From Prosthecobacter gellanilyticus (GTDB lineage Bacteria > Verrucomicrobiota > Verrucomicrobiia > Verrucomicrobiales > Verrucomicrobiaceae), in NCBI RefSeq assembly GCF_007992435.1, contig NZ_BKAG01000051.1, forward strand, positions 1 to 49,109: DNA of 49,109 bases, in the 5' to 3' direction. The notes under the pieces were generated by a model that was not told where the DNA came from, made no database searches, and was given only the letters and a program-made list of their open reading frames with translations. Numbering within the stretch: position 1 is the first letter of the stretch; the number at the start of each line of letters is the position of its first letter. A program made the translations under genes and the position numbers. Below are positions 30,440-38,618 of the stretch, in pieces.

Positions 30440-32389
30440 TCACAACCACCAATGCATCCTCAACCACCGCGTGAACTTGCGCAGCAGCAAACGTCCCGCC
30501 GCACGGTTCTCCAGCTCAATCTTCGCTCTCCCCGTCAAACCCGGCCGCATGAGCGGCAGCAGCTCCTCCGGTAGCATCACCTCCGGCAGCGTGATGCTAA
30601 ACACACCACCATCCTTGCTGGCCTGCAGCGCCGGACTGATCTGGCTCTTGTCCTTCAGTGAAGCGCTCAGTTCGCGCGCACTCTGCGTGTAGAGCAGATA
30701 CCGCACCTCCCGCGGCGACTTCTTCTCCAAAGCCTCCTCCACTTCGGCAATGTCCGCCTCCGGCACATCCATGCGCAGATCCCAGCCATCAATCGTGGCG
30801 ATCTCCGCCAGCGCCTCGCCGGCCTGTAAAAAAGTGCCGGTGCGCAGATGAATGTCCTTCGTCATCATCACGCCATCGATTGGTGCGCGCATCTGCGCCA
30901 GATCGATCTCGAGCTGCAAACGCTTCTCCATCTCCGCTGTCGACTGCGCCTCAAGCGTGGCGATGCGTGCCAGCGCCTCCTTCCCCTGACCACGCTGCCG
31001 CTCCGCCTCGGCCTCGAGTCGCTTGCGCGCCTGCGCCGTGCTCTCGAGCTCGGTTTGCAAACGCCGCGTGTCGAGCTTCGCAATGATCTGATCCTTCTTC
31101 ACGCGATCACCTTCACGCACGAGCACTTCATCGACACGCCCCGCAGCCTCTGCCGTGATGAGCGCACGCTTGCGGGGCAGGAGCGTGCAGTCACCTTCAA
31201 TCTTCGCCGTGAGCGGCCAGAAGAACCCCGCCAGAATCAGCAGGCCAAAAGCCAGTGTCCAAGTCCACCACCTCCGCTTGTGCGTCGCCATCGCCTCCGT
31301 GCGCCAGCGCCCAAGTTTCGCCAGAGTAGGACCTAGCGGCAATGATTGATGCACCAGCGCCGCACACAGAGACTTGCCAGTCAGATCCGCCAGCCACTGC
31401 GCCAAAGCCAGTGCCGGAGGCCGAGGATCCCCCGGCATTCCTGCCGAACCAAAAGTAGCGGATTCAATGCTCTCTCCCAGCATCAGGCCGATCACACGAC
31501 CTTCCGCGCCATCGCGCAAAGGGATCATGACAGCGGACTGCATCTGCGTGTCCTCAAAATACCAGTCCACGGGTGGAGTGCCCTCACCACGAATGATCAC
31601 CCAGGCATGGTCACGTACCTCTTTGGAAGCCAGCTTGATCATGCGTGTCACCGGTTCGGAGCGCTCATCCACCTCCGCCTGTCCGGACACACCCACCACA
31701 CGCCAGCGATCCCCCTCATGAATGAGGAAGCTCACACGGTTGATGCCTAACAATTCACGTGCATGCGCCGCCGCCAGCCTTGCCGCCTGCTTCGTGTCCA
31801 GCTGGCCCGTCACGTCCAGCGCCATTTGCAAAAGCTGCTGCTGTCTCCGGCTCTGGGCGCCAAGCTCGCGAATGTGTCGCGAGCGCAACCGCGGCCCCAG
31901 CTCTACCATCAGCGTCTGCACCATCAGCGCCAGCTCAGCCAGCTTCTTGGGATCATTGTGGCGCGGGAACCAAAGCTGCACCGAGCCCAGATGATCATCA
32001 CCACTGCGCAGCAGGACACCCACGATGCCATGCGGTCCCAGGTTCACCAGCACACCCGGCGTCACCACTTCCTGACCGGGGGACGCTGGCATCAGCACCA
32101 GCGGCTGGGAGGAAAGAATGACCTCCGTCGCCGCACGCAGCACCTGCTGGCGTTGCGCGCTGTCCGCAGCTCCTGCGGCCTCTTCCACATTCGTGCCTGC
32201 GGCCAGTTTCAGAGACATGTCATTGCCTTCACGCTTCACCACCATCCAGATAGCACCACCGAGCGCATCCGTGGCATGGATGAGGCGCGTGAGCACGGAC
32301 TGCAGCACCTCGCCATCACTACCCCCGGAGGCAGCAAGCCGCGCCAGCTCTTGGCTGAGGGTCTGCAGGGCTTGGGAGGGTGGCGTCAC
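30440..32389 (-). CDS. GAF-domain and HlyD-type membrane fusion protein
   Basis: 649 aa. The N-terminal half holds two GAF-like segments (about 25-165: VLTRLIHATDALGGAIWMVV; about 190-335: LLGINRVSFLIHEGDRWRVVG, AVMIPLRDGAEGRVIGLML). A single membrane helix follows near residues 375-395 (TWTLAFGLLILAGFFWPL). The C-terminal half is HlyD-like: a lipoyl half-motif (ITAEAAGRVDEVLVREGDRVKKDQIIAKLD), a coiled coil, then MRAPIDGVMMTKDIHLRTGTFLQAGEAL. Similar proteins elsewhere are paired with a second HlyD and an M50-type membrane protein; none is present here. GTG start at 32389. A sensor-coupled export adaptor is inferred. Confidence 0.8.
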   Translation of the reverse strand: MTPPSQALQTLSQELARLAASGGSDGEVLQSVLTRLIHATDALGGAIWMVVKREGNDMSLKLAAGTNVEEAAGAADSAQRQQVLRAATEVILSSQPLVLMPASPGQEVVTPGVLVNLGPHGIVGVLLRSGDDHLGSVQLWFPRHNDPKKLAELALMVQTLMVELGPRLRSRHIRELGAQSRRQQQLLQMALDVTGQLDTKQAARLAAAHARELLGINRVSFLIHEGDRWRVVGVSGQAEVDERSEPVTRMIKLASKEVRDHAWVIIRGEGTPPVDWYFEDTQMQSAVMIPLRDGAEGRVIGLMLGESIESATFGSAGMPGDPRPPALALAQWLADLTGKSLCAALVHQSLPLGPTLAKLGRWRTEAMATHKRRWWTWTLAFGLLILAGFFWPLTAKIEGDCTLLPRKRALITAEAAGRVDEVLVREGDRVKKDQIIAKLDTRRLQTELESTAQARKRLEAEAERQRGQGKEALARIATLEAQSTAEMEKRLQLEIDLAQMRAPIDGVMMTKDIHLRTGTFLQAGEALAEIATIDGWDLRMDVPEADIAEVEEALEKKSPREVRYLLYTQSARELSASLKDKSQISPALQASKDGGVFSITLPEVMLPEELLPLMRPGLTGRAKIELENRAAGRLLLRKFTRWLRMHWWL

Positions 32390-32552
32390 TGCCTGAAAGA
32401 TGCCGGTGCTGCGCTTTCACGTCAATGCGCAGACTCGCCGCATTCATCCAATCCAGCCTTTGGCATTTCATCCACACTTTGCGTCAAACCATCGGCAGCG
32501 GCGTGAAGGCGGGCTGTGCATCATGGTACACGCTCAACTGCACCTGACTTCC

Positions 32553-33020
32553 ATGTCCAAGCCAATCCTCATTCTCTATGGCAGCGTCACTGGCAATTCT
32601 GAACACTGCGCTGACAAGGCCGCGGATGTCGCGAGAAGTCGCGGTTATGATGTGACGGTCGAGGACATGGCCCGCTCATCCCCTCAAGTGCTGCGTGACT
32701 TCAGCACCGTCCTCATCGTCACCAGCACCTATGGCGATGGTGATCCGCCCGATGGCACCGAGGACTTTTATCGTGCCGTGGTGCAGGAGAAAAACATGCT
32801 GCTCACTCATCTGCGCTTCTCCGTCCTCGCGTTGGGTGACAAGAACTACGACCAGTTCTGCAAAACCGGCAAAGACTACGATGACGCGCTCGAGTTGCTC
32901 GGTGCCACACGCATTCATCCGCGTACCGACTGCGATTGGGACTTCGATGATGCGAGTGACACGTGGGTGGAGGGAGTCTTCACCGCGCTGGCCGAGGACC
33001 GGATACTGATGGCCGCTTGA
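32553..33020 (+). CDS. Flavodoxin
   Basis: 155 aa from ATG at 32553 (MSKPILILYG). FMN phosphate loop S-V-T-G-N-S-E-H; ring-binding loops TSTYGDGDPPDGTEDFYR and LALGDKNYDQFCKTGKDYDDAL. The latter loops are close to the flavodoxin-like domain of CysJ/MioC-type proteins rather than classical long-chain flavodoxins. The gene lies 54 nt upstream of an HmuS-like gene on the same strand, so it could supply electrons for heme or iron chemistry. The frame is open to 32400 without conserved sequence. Confidence 0.9.
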   Translation: MSKPILILYGSVTGNSEHCADKAADVARSRGYDVTVEDMARSSPQVLRDFSTVLIVTSTYGDGDPPDGTEDFYRAVVQEKNMLLTHLRFSVLALGDKNYDQFCKTGKDYDDALELLGATRIHPRTDCDWDFDDASDTWVEGVFTALAEDRILMAA

Positions 33021-33074
33021 GCACACGCCCCGCGCCTTTCCTAACCAGTTGTCATTCATTGATTCCTGCCCCTC

Positions 33075-34109
33075 ATGCATCACTCAAGCTCTGAGTCCCG
33101 CATCTCCTACAGCTTCCCTGAAAGCACCTTCGATCTTGAGGCGCTCTGCCCGAGATATGTTTTCGAGGCAGATGGCGGCACGGCATTGGCCGTGCAGTTG
33201 GACGGCCGCTGGCCTGAGCTTTTTCCGCGCCTGCCTGAGCTGGATCTCATCCTCGCCTGCGCAGGCCATGGACCCGTCAGCATGGCCTCCGCCTGGGCCG
33301 CGCCGCAGTTTGATTGTTATCCCGGTTCCAGTGCATTGCTGTGCCTGGAGTCTGGTGTGGAGCTCACACCTTCCGCCTTTGGTGGCGGCATGGCTGTGAT
33401 CGAGCACGCCGCCACCGGGCAGCAGCTCGCCAGTCTGCAATTCTTTGATCGCAATGGTCGCGGCTGCCTGAAGCTCCTGCTCACCAACGGATCTGATCTT
33501 GATGCTTTTGAATCCCTCGTCCGCGATCATGCCTGCGGACGTCGGATGACCCAATTTGGCCTTAAAACGCGAGCCAGCCAACGTCCCGAATCCGTGCCCG
33601 ACACGGAGATGGTCCGGGCCGTCTGGGACGGGCTCTCGCGGTCTTTGCCCGATTCCAGCTTCCCCGGGCTGGAAGGTGTGTCGCGCCACGATGCGCTCGC
33701 CGCCGTCGGACAGGACAAGGCCTGGCGTCTGGCGCGCTGGGTGGTGCGGCAGACGCTCCAATCGATGATTGAGCATTCGGTGCCCCTCGGCGGTGCCGTG
33801 CGCAATGAAGCCGTCTTCCTGCCCGTGGGTTTCTGGCCCACGCACAGCGGTGAGTGTAGTTGCGGCATCACCTTGTTTGGCGAGACCTCCCAGTTCACCC
33901 TGCGCGGCAGCCAGGTCGGCGGAGACACCTGGGCCACACGCTTCACCCGTGGCGATCAGGAAGTGATCTGCGTCGAGTTCTACGACGACTGCGGAAACTT
34001 CGCCGCCGGCCTCGGCGTCCGCTCCGAAGCCGCCGACTGGCAGCGCACCCTCTGGAACGAAATGCTCAAAACCTCCGGCTGGTCCTGCCTCGACGAGAAA
34101 GTGGCATAA
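33075..34109 (+). CDS. HmuS/HemS-like heme-handling protein
   Basis: 344 aa, the usual HemS/ChuS length. The diagnostic segment is L-A-S-L-Q-F-F-D-R-N-G-R-G-C-L-K-L-L-L, followed by DLDAFESLVRDHA. A diverged second half repeats the plan (VICVEFYDDCGNFAAGL, then WQRTLWNEML). The N-terminal 60 residues lack the conserved opening of classical hemin-degrading factors, so heme degradation is likely but not certain; heme storage or transfer is an alternative. It follows flavodoxin by 54 nt. It is convergent with an AraC regulator and near a Fur-like site at 36710-36749. Confidence 0.65.
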   Translation: MHHSSSESRISYSFPESTFDLEALCPRYVFEADGGTALAVQLDGRWPELFPRLPELDLILACAGHGPVSMASAWAAPQFDCYPGSSALLCLESGVELTPSAFGGGMAVIEHAATGQQLASLQFFDRNGRGCLKLLLTNGSDLDAFESLVRDHACGRRMTQFGLKTRASQRPESVPDTEMVRAVWDGLSRSLPDSSFPGLEGVSRHDALAAVGQDKAWRLARWVVRQTLQSMIEHSVPLGGAVRNEAVFLPVGFWPTHSGECSCGITLFGETSQFTLRGSQVGGDTWATRFTRGDQEVICVEFYDDCGNFAAGLGVRSEAADWQRTLWNEMLKTSGWSCLDEKVA

Positions 34110-34147
34110 CTCGTTAGGTGCCGAATGTCGCGATAGCGTCGTGGAGT

Positions 34148-34177
34148 GCGGTGGGAAGCGCTCAAGCGCGACACCGC
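34148..34177. repeat. Palindromic repeat GCGGTG/CACCGC
   Basis: GCGGTG (34148-34153) and CACCGC (34172-34177) bracket an inner inverted pair AGCGCT/AGCGC. The wording GAGTGCGGTGG...AAGCGC...GACACCGC is a known style of interspersed palindrome in these genomes. It lies in the 200-nt gap between the HmuS-like gene and the AraC gene. Confidence 0.55.
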
Positions 34178-34274
34178 TGTGCGCGCACATCAACGCGCTG
34201 AGACCATCGTTCCGTCAGTTCGCACCCCCGATGCCACCTCATGCATCGCATCACCTCGCGTCCAAAAAAGCCCC

Positions 34275-34301
34275 AAATTTTTCTGCCCTAATCTTTCTGC
34301 C
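34275..34301 (-). repeat. Dispersed AGAAAGATT repeat, second copy
   Basis: Minus-strand reading begins GGCAGAAAGATTAGGGCAGA and matches 26335-26361 at 23 of 27 positions. It ends 13 nt before the AraC gene's stop codon. Confidence 0.6.
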
Positions 34302-34313
34302 ATCCCTTATCTC

Positions 34314-35210
34314 TCATCCCTGATCCCTCATCTCCCTCCCCTGACCCCGCATCCACTGGCTCGGCGTCATGTTCTTCTCCGCACGGAAAGCCTGGCTGAA
34401 ATGACTGAGGCTCCGATACCCCACCTCCAGCGCCGCCTCGCTGGCATTCATGCGCCCGCTGCCCATCAGTGTCGCCGCACGATCAATCCTCAATCGTCGA
34501 AGATACAGGCTGATCGTCGTTCCCGCAGTCTCCGAGAACGTACGGGAAAGATACTGCGGATGACAGCCGCAGATCTGCGCCAGCTCCTCCAGGGAAGGTG
34601 GATTCTCCAGATTCTTCAAAAGCGCCTCCCGCACGCGGGCCACACGCTCCATGGAGAGCCGCCTCGTTCGTGTGCAGAAAAGCTCCTCGCCACGCGTCTC
34701 GGTGAGCACTTTGCGAAAGAAAAACTCCGCCATGCGGCTGCCCTCGAGCAGTTGCCGCGCCTCCGTGCACAGCGTGGGAGCCATCAGCGCACGCGCCCAG
34801 GCCCGGTCCTCCGCCTCCAGCGGCCTCTGCAGCACCGGCAGTGCCACATGCGGCCCCAGAAGCAGAGTCTCAAAATCAGGCGAGAGCTGCTGGCGCATAT
34901 TGCCTAACGTATTTTGCACCCATTCACCCGGGAAGCAGAGCAGGAGGGCATGTGGCTTTTCCCAGGCATGCAGCTGCCAGTCGGGCAGTGCCTGGCCTTT
35001 GTCTGGCAGGTGCATCCACAAAAGTTGGTTCGCCAGCACATCATGTCCACGTCCGTCCTCGGTCTGCGCGCGCACACGGCCGGAGAGCGTCAGCAGCGCC
35101 CAGATGCCCGGCCGGGTCATCATGATCTCCACCCGGCGGCCGTCACCCGTCCCGGAGGGATCGGCGCCGAGCCAGCGGCTTTCAAAAGCGGCAAACGGGA
35201 GCTGCATCAA
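34314..35210 (-). CDS. AraC-family transcriptional regulator
   Basis: 298 aa. The N-terminal 170 residues form a cupin-like sensor (NQLLWMHLPDKGQALPDW, ALLLCFPGEW). The C-terminal 100 residues contain the double helix-turn-helix: PSLEELAQICGCHPQYLSRTFSETAGTTI, then NASEAALEVGYRSLSHFSQAFRAEKNMTPSQW. It ends a probable FMN-binding protein-apbE-araC operon, 24 nt after apbE. The position suggests that it reports iron, heme or a siderophore-like ligand, as AraC regulators of iron genes do elsewhere; this is inference. Confidence 0.9.
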   Translation of the reverse strand: MMQLPFAAFESRWLGADPSGTGDGRRVEIMMTRPGIWALLTLSGRVRAQTEDGRGHDVLANQLLWMHLPDKGQALPDWQLHAWEKPHALLLCFPGEWVQNTLGNMRQQLSPDFETLLLGPHVALPVLQRPLEAEDRAWARALMAPTLCTEARQLLEGSRMAEFFFRKVLTETRGEELFCTRTRRLSMERVARVREALLKNLENPPSLEELAQICGCHPQYLSRTFSETAGTTISLYLRRLRIDRAATLMGSGRMNASEAALEVGYRSLSHFSQAFRAEKNMTPSQWMRGQGREMRDQG

Positions 35211-35234
35211 AGACAGGGGATGGCTCGCTGCCTG

Positions 35235-36116
35235 TCAGACGGGAAACATCACCTGCTCACCCTGTTTGGTCAGCAGCAGCGCCACGCTGTCACGCGCTGC
35301 CAGCACTTGGTTCCACAGCTTCTGCGGAGCCAGCAGCACCGCTTTTGTCAGCGCATCTGCTTCAATGCACGTTTTGGCAAACACACTCACGCTCAGGTTG
35401 CTCTTCATCGGCTTGCCTGTGCGTGGATGCATGATCGCAGAGGCCTTTTGCAGACCGCTCGCCGCTTTCACAAAATACGCCGCGCTCGTGGCCAGCGCAG
35501 GTCGCAGCATCACCGCCGGCACAGCCACGCGGTGCGGATCCCTTGGATCACGAATGGCCACGCGGCTGTCAGCTTGACCGAGCACGCGCATATCGCCGCC
35601 AGCATTCACGATCGCTCCGCTCAAACCGAGCGTGCTGAGATACTCCACCGCTTTGTCGACGGCGAAACCCTTGGCGATTCCACCCAGGTCGACCTGTAAC
35701 GGCTGTCGGAAGGACACCGCGCGACCACCCAGAAGCGCGATGTCCTCCCAACGGCCTGCCTCGACGAGCGAGGAAACTTGTGTGTGACGTGGCAGCAGGC
35801 CGCTGCGCACCAGTCTTGGAGCCACGGTGATGTCAAAGGCACCCTCCGTCTCGCGGCTCAGTTGCACCGCCTGCTCCAGCACATGATAGGTCCACGGATG
35901 TACCTGCAGCGGTGCCACATGCCCGCAGCGATTCAGCCGGCTGACGTCACTGTCCGTGTCGTGAAAGCTCATCATGCGCTGCACGCTGCGGATCATCTCA
36001 AAAGCCTTCCCGGCCTGCTCATGCAGCTTCGCCTCGGACCTCGCTCCCGTGAGAGTGATCTCGACAAACGTCCCGAGCAGAGGCTGGCAGCGCTGGATGG
36101 TGTTCGTGGCAGGCAT
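35235..36116 (-). CDS. apbE: FAD:protein FMN transferase (ApbE)
   Basis: 293 aa flavin transferase. It contains LLGTFVEITLTG at the N-terminus, F-H-D-T-D-S-D-V-S-R-L-N, the core VDLGGIAKGFAVDKAVEYL, then AIVNAGGDMRVLG and the C-terminal metal-binding AKTCIEADALTKAV. No signal peptide is evident, so it may act in the cytoplasm or be exported by an atypical signal. It attaches FMN from FAD to Thr/Ser in FMN-binding domains; the upstream gene (10 nt away) encodes exactly such a substrate. Confidence 0.93.
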   Translation of the reverse strand: MPATNTIQRCQPLLGTFVEITLTGARSEAKLHEQAGKAFEMIRSVQRMMSFHDTDSDVSRLNRCGHVAPLQVHPWTYHVLEQAVQLSRETEGAFDITVAPRLVRSGLLPRHTQVSSLVEAGRWEDIALLGGRAVSFRQPLQVDLGGIAKGFAVDKAVEYLSTLGLSGAIVNAGGDMRVLGQADSRVAIRDPRDPHRVAVPAVMLRPALATSAAYFVKAASGLQKASAIMHPRTGKPMKSNLSVSVFAKTCIEADALTKAVLLAPQKLWNQVLAARDSVALLLTKQGEQVMFPV

Positions 36117-36126
36117 AACGAATGAT

Positions 36127-36657
36127 TTAGAGTTTTCTCAGCACGATCTCCCAGGTGTGCACCAGGCGCTTCACTCCTGCGGTGATGCCCTTGCTGCTGA
36201 TCGTGGCTCCAGAGATGTTGGAGATGTCCTTGTTCACCTTCAGCTTCGAGTCAGCGCTCTTGCCGTGAAATTGCTTCCGCCATTTCGGGCTCCGCACTTC
36301 ATAGCCATACATCTCGCGGTAAGTCAGGATCTCCACGCCCTTCGTCTCGCCATCGGAATCGATGGCCACCGCAATGTCGATCGCCTCATACCGGCCCATG
36401 ACGGTGTCGAAAATGAGCCAGGAGCCATCCTTGCCCTTCCAGGCGTCCAAGTCGCGAGTCTCCACCTTCACGTCGGAAGCCTTCTCGATCTCCTTCCGCT
36501 CGTCCTTGCTCAGATGCACCGCCACCTGAGTGGCAGTCTTCCCGGGCAGGAGGATCTGCCGGGCCTGCTCACGGCTCAGATAAACCTGCGCATGCACCCC
36601 GCCTGGGGCCAGGAGGAGGGCTGGGGCAAATTTCTTGATCAGAGCGCGGCGACGCAT
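36127..36657 (-). CDS. Exported FMN-binding domain protein, covalent flavin carrier
   Basis: 176 aa from ATG at 36657 (MRRRALIKKFAPALLLAPGGVHA), an exported protein with an Arg-rich signal. The FMN_bind domain ends with D-I-S-N-I-S-G-A-T-I-S-S-K-G-I-T, where the Thr of SGAT (about residue 152) is the expected FMN attachment site. GVEILTYREMYGYEV is the conserved strand-loop before it. It is first in the operon with apbE, 10 nt apart. A periplasmic electron-transfer role (for example ferric reduction) is inferred from the flavin and from the Fur-like boxes upstream. Confidence 0.88.
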   Translation of the reverse strand: MRRRALIKKFAPALLLAPGGVHAQVYLSREQARQILLPGKTATQVAVHLSKDERKEIEKASDVKVETRDLDAWKGKDGSWLIFDTVMGRYEAIDIAVAIDSDGETKGVEILTYREMYGYEVRSPKWRKQFHGKSADSKLKVNKDISNISGATISSKGITAGVKRLVHTWEIVLRKL

Positions 36658-36709
36658 GGGATGAGAGGGCGGCGGTTGTTGAAGTGCGACAATCAAACGA
36701 AGACGAAAA

Positions 36710-36749
36710 TGCGATTCATTCTCAGCTTATGAGATGAAAATGAATCTCA
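36710..36749. promoter_or_regulatory. Two adjacent Fur-like boxes
   Basis: Minus-strand TGAGAATGAATCGCA (36724-36710) matches the 7-1-7 consensus TGATAATNATTATCA at 10 of 14 fixed positions. Plus-strand TGAAAATGAATCTCA (36735-36749) matches at 11 of 14. They lie 10 nt apart, 53 nt upstream of the chosen start of the FMN-binding protein gene. The content of the operon (flavin carrier, ApbE, AraC) fits iron control. Confidence 0.55.
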
Positions 36750-36856
36750 ATTACTAAAGCGCAAGGCAAATCTTTGACCTCTACGGGTTAGAGGCACTCA
36801 TGGGACGAATTCTGTCCTCACCTCCAAAATCGCAGCCAACATCCGCTTGGGATGCC

Positions 36857-38593
36857 TCAGTCCACAAACACGAACTCGTTCGAGTTCAGCAGGGCCAGGC
36901 AGTAGTCCGCCAGGGCTGCGCTAAAGCTACCCGCGATCGCGGTGTGCTTCTCCAGAAATGCGCTCCCCACCTCAATCTCAGCCGCTGTGGCCGGACGTGA
37001 CAGGCAGCTCTGAGTGGCCGCAGCCACCAGTTTGGCTGTCTCGGATTGATGCGCTTCCGTCAAATCATTCGCGATCTTCCCCGCGATCTCATGGGCAAAG
37101 CTGGAGTTCAGCAGCATCAGCGCCTGCGGCGCCGTGGTGGATTCATTCCGGCGCGCGCAGGACATCAGCGCATCCGGCCGGTCAAAGAGGTCAAACAGCG
37201 GGTGGCGCGCATTGCGGCGTGCGAAGGTATAAATGCTCCGCCTCGTGTGCTCAGTGACATCCTCCGTGACTTGCAGCTGTTTTTTCAGCAGCGTCTCGCT
37301 GACCTCTTTCGGCATCGGCAGGCGCACGCTGGCACCTCCGGCCTTGAGATTGAGCTGCCCGGAGGCAGAGAGCATCGCATCCCGCAGCATCTCACCTGTG
37401 AGGCGGCGCGGTGTCAGCTTCGCCTGCCGATAGGTCGGCGACATCACGATCAGCTTGTGCAGCTTCTTCAGGCTCCAGCCCTGTTTTGGCAGTTCCGCCG
37501 CCAGCCAGTCCAGCAGTTCCGGATGCGTCGGCGCCTCTCCCTGCTTGCCCAGATCACCTGGAATCGCCGCCAGCGGTTTACCAAAATGCTGCTGCCAGAG
37601 CCGGTTCGCCGTGGCGCGCAGAAAAAGAACATTGTCCTCACAAGTCAGCCACATCGCTAAAGCTGCACGGTCCGGACTCTCCGCAGGCTTGCCGAGGATG
37701 CGTGGAAAGGCTGGCTTGATCTCCGGTCCTGGGCGCTTAAAATCTCCCCTAACAAAAACCGTGCTCACGGGCACGCCTTCCGTGAAGATACGCACTGAGG
37801 GCCCGATCTGCTTGCCATTCTTCGGCTGCACCGTGTTGTCAAAGAAAGCGCGCAGCCGGTAAAAATCCGCCTGGCTCACCGGATCATAAGGATGGTCATG
37901 ACACTGTGCACAACCCACGGTTAGGCCGAGTCCCACCGAGCCCACCGTGGACGCGATGTCATTCAGCAGCACATGGCGCCGCTCGTCCTGGCTGTTCAGA
38001 TCCGGCATGTCTGGAGCCGCGAACAAAAAGCCCGTCGCCGCAGCCTCGCCGTTCGGCAAAAGATCCCCGGCGATCTGCTGCTGCATGAACTGGTCAAAAG
38101 GCATGTCATCATTCAGCGCCTTGATCACCCAGTCCCGATACTGCCAGGCGCGTCCACGCTCCGCATCATACTCAAATCCATCCGTCTCCGCGAACCGCGC
38201 CAGATCCAGCCACCACTGCGCCCAGTGCTCCCCATAGCGAGGACTCGCCAGCAGCTCATCCACGAGCGCCTCATAATCCTTCTCCGTGTCTCCCCCTCTC
38301 CGCGTCTCCGCGTCTGAAATGGGTGGCGGCAAGCCCACCAGATCAAAATAAACACGCCTAATCAACGTTGCTTGATCCGCCTCCGGAGACTGCGGCGGCA
38401 TCCAGGTGGCGATGCCCGCTTTCGCATCCACCTTCGCCAGCGGCTGAAAGGCCCAGTGCTCACGATCCTTCTCCGTGATCGCTGGCTCATCTTTCACCGG
38501 ATCCGCCGAAGCATGAATCGCCACAGCATGGCTCTGCCTCATGCCTAACAGCATGCTTAGCAAAATCGCGGCAGTCTGGACTTTCTTCATCAT
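36857..38593 (-). CDS. DUF1549/DUF1553 exported protein
   Basis: 578 aa with a signal peptide (MMKKVQTAAILLSMLLGMRQSHA). The DUF1549 part contains the RRVYFDLVGLPP segment, Y-G-E-H-W-A-Q-W-W-L-D-L-A-R-F-A-E-T-D-G and VGCAQCHDHPYDP. The DUF1553 part contains NRLWQQHFGKPL, a THPELLDWLA segment, S-P-T-Y-R-Q, RRSIYTFARRNARHPLFDLFD and the C-terminal LNSNEFVFVD. The protein lacks the N-terminal cytochrome-like domain seen in longer members. It is 25 nt downstream of a DUF1501 gene, the usual partner. Function is undetermined, though such pairs are often linked to polysaccharide or sulfated-glycan use. Confidence 0.92.
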   Translation of the reverse strand: MMKKVQTAAILLSMLLGMRQSHAVAIHASADPVKDEPAITEKDREHWAFQPLAKVDAKAGIATWMPPQSPEADQATLIRRVYFDLVGLPPPISDAETRRGGDTEKDYEALVDELLASPRYGEHWAQWWLDLARFAETDGFEYDAERGRAWQYRDWVIKALNDDMPFDQFMQQQIAGDLLPNGEAAATGFLFAAPDMPDLNSQDERRHVLLNDIASTVGSVGLGLTVGCAQCHDHPYDPVSQADFYRLRAFFDNTVQPKNGKQIGPSVRIFTEGVPVSTVFVRGDFKRPGPEIKPAFPRILGKPAESPDRAALAMWLTCEDNVLFLRATANRLWQQHFGKPLAAIPGDLGKQGEAPTHPELLDWLAAELPKQGWSLKKLHKLIVMSPTYRQAKLTPRRLTGEMLRDAMLSASGQLNLKAGGASVRLPMPKEVSETLLKKQLQVTEDVTEHTRRSIYTFARRNARHPLFDLFDRPDALMSCARRNESTTAPQALMLLNSSFAHEIAGKIANDLTEAHQSETAKLVAAATQSCLSRPATAAEIEVGSAFLEKHTAIAGSFSAALADYCLALLNSNEFVFVD

Positions 38594-38618
38594 TCGAACA
38601 TTCGGATTTCGTCATTCC

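Noticed and set aside
37866..37935. CxxCH in the DUF1549/DUF1553 protein read as a c-type cytochrome site
   Set aside because: The motif lies in the conserved GCAQCHDHPYDP block of DUF1549 itself and there is no separate cytochrome domain; heme attachment is not supported.
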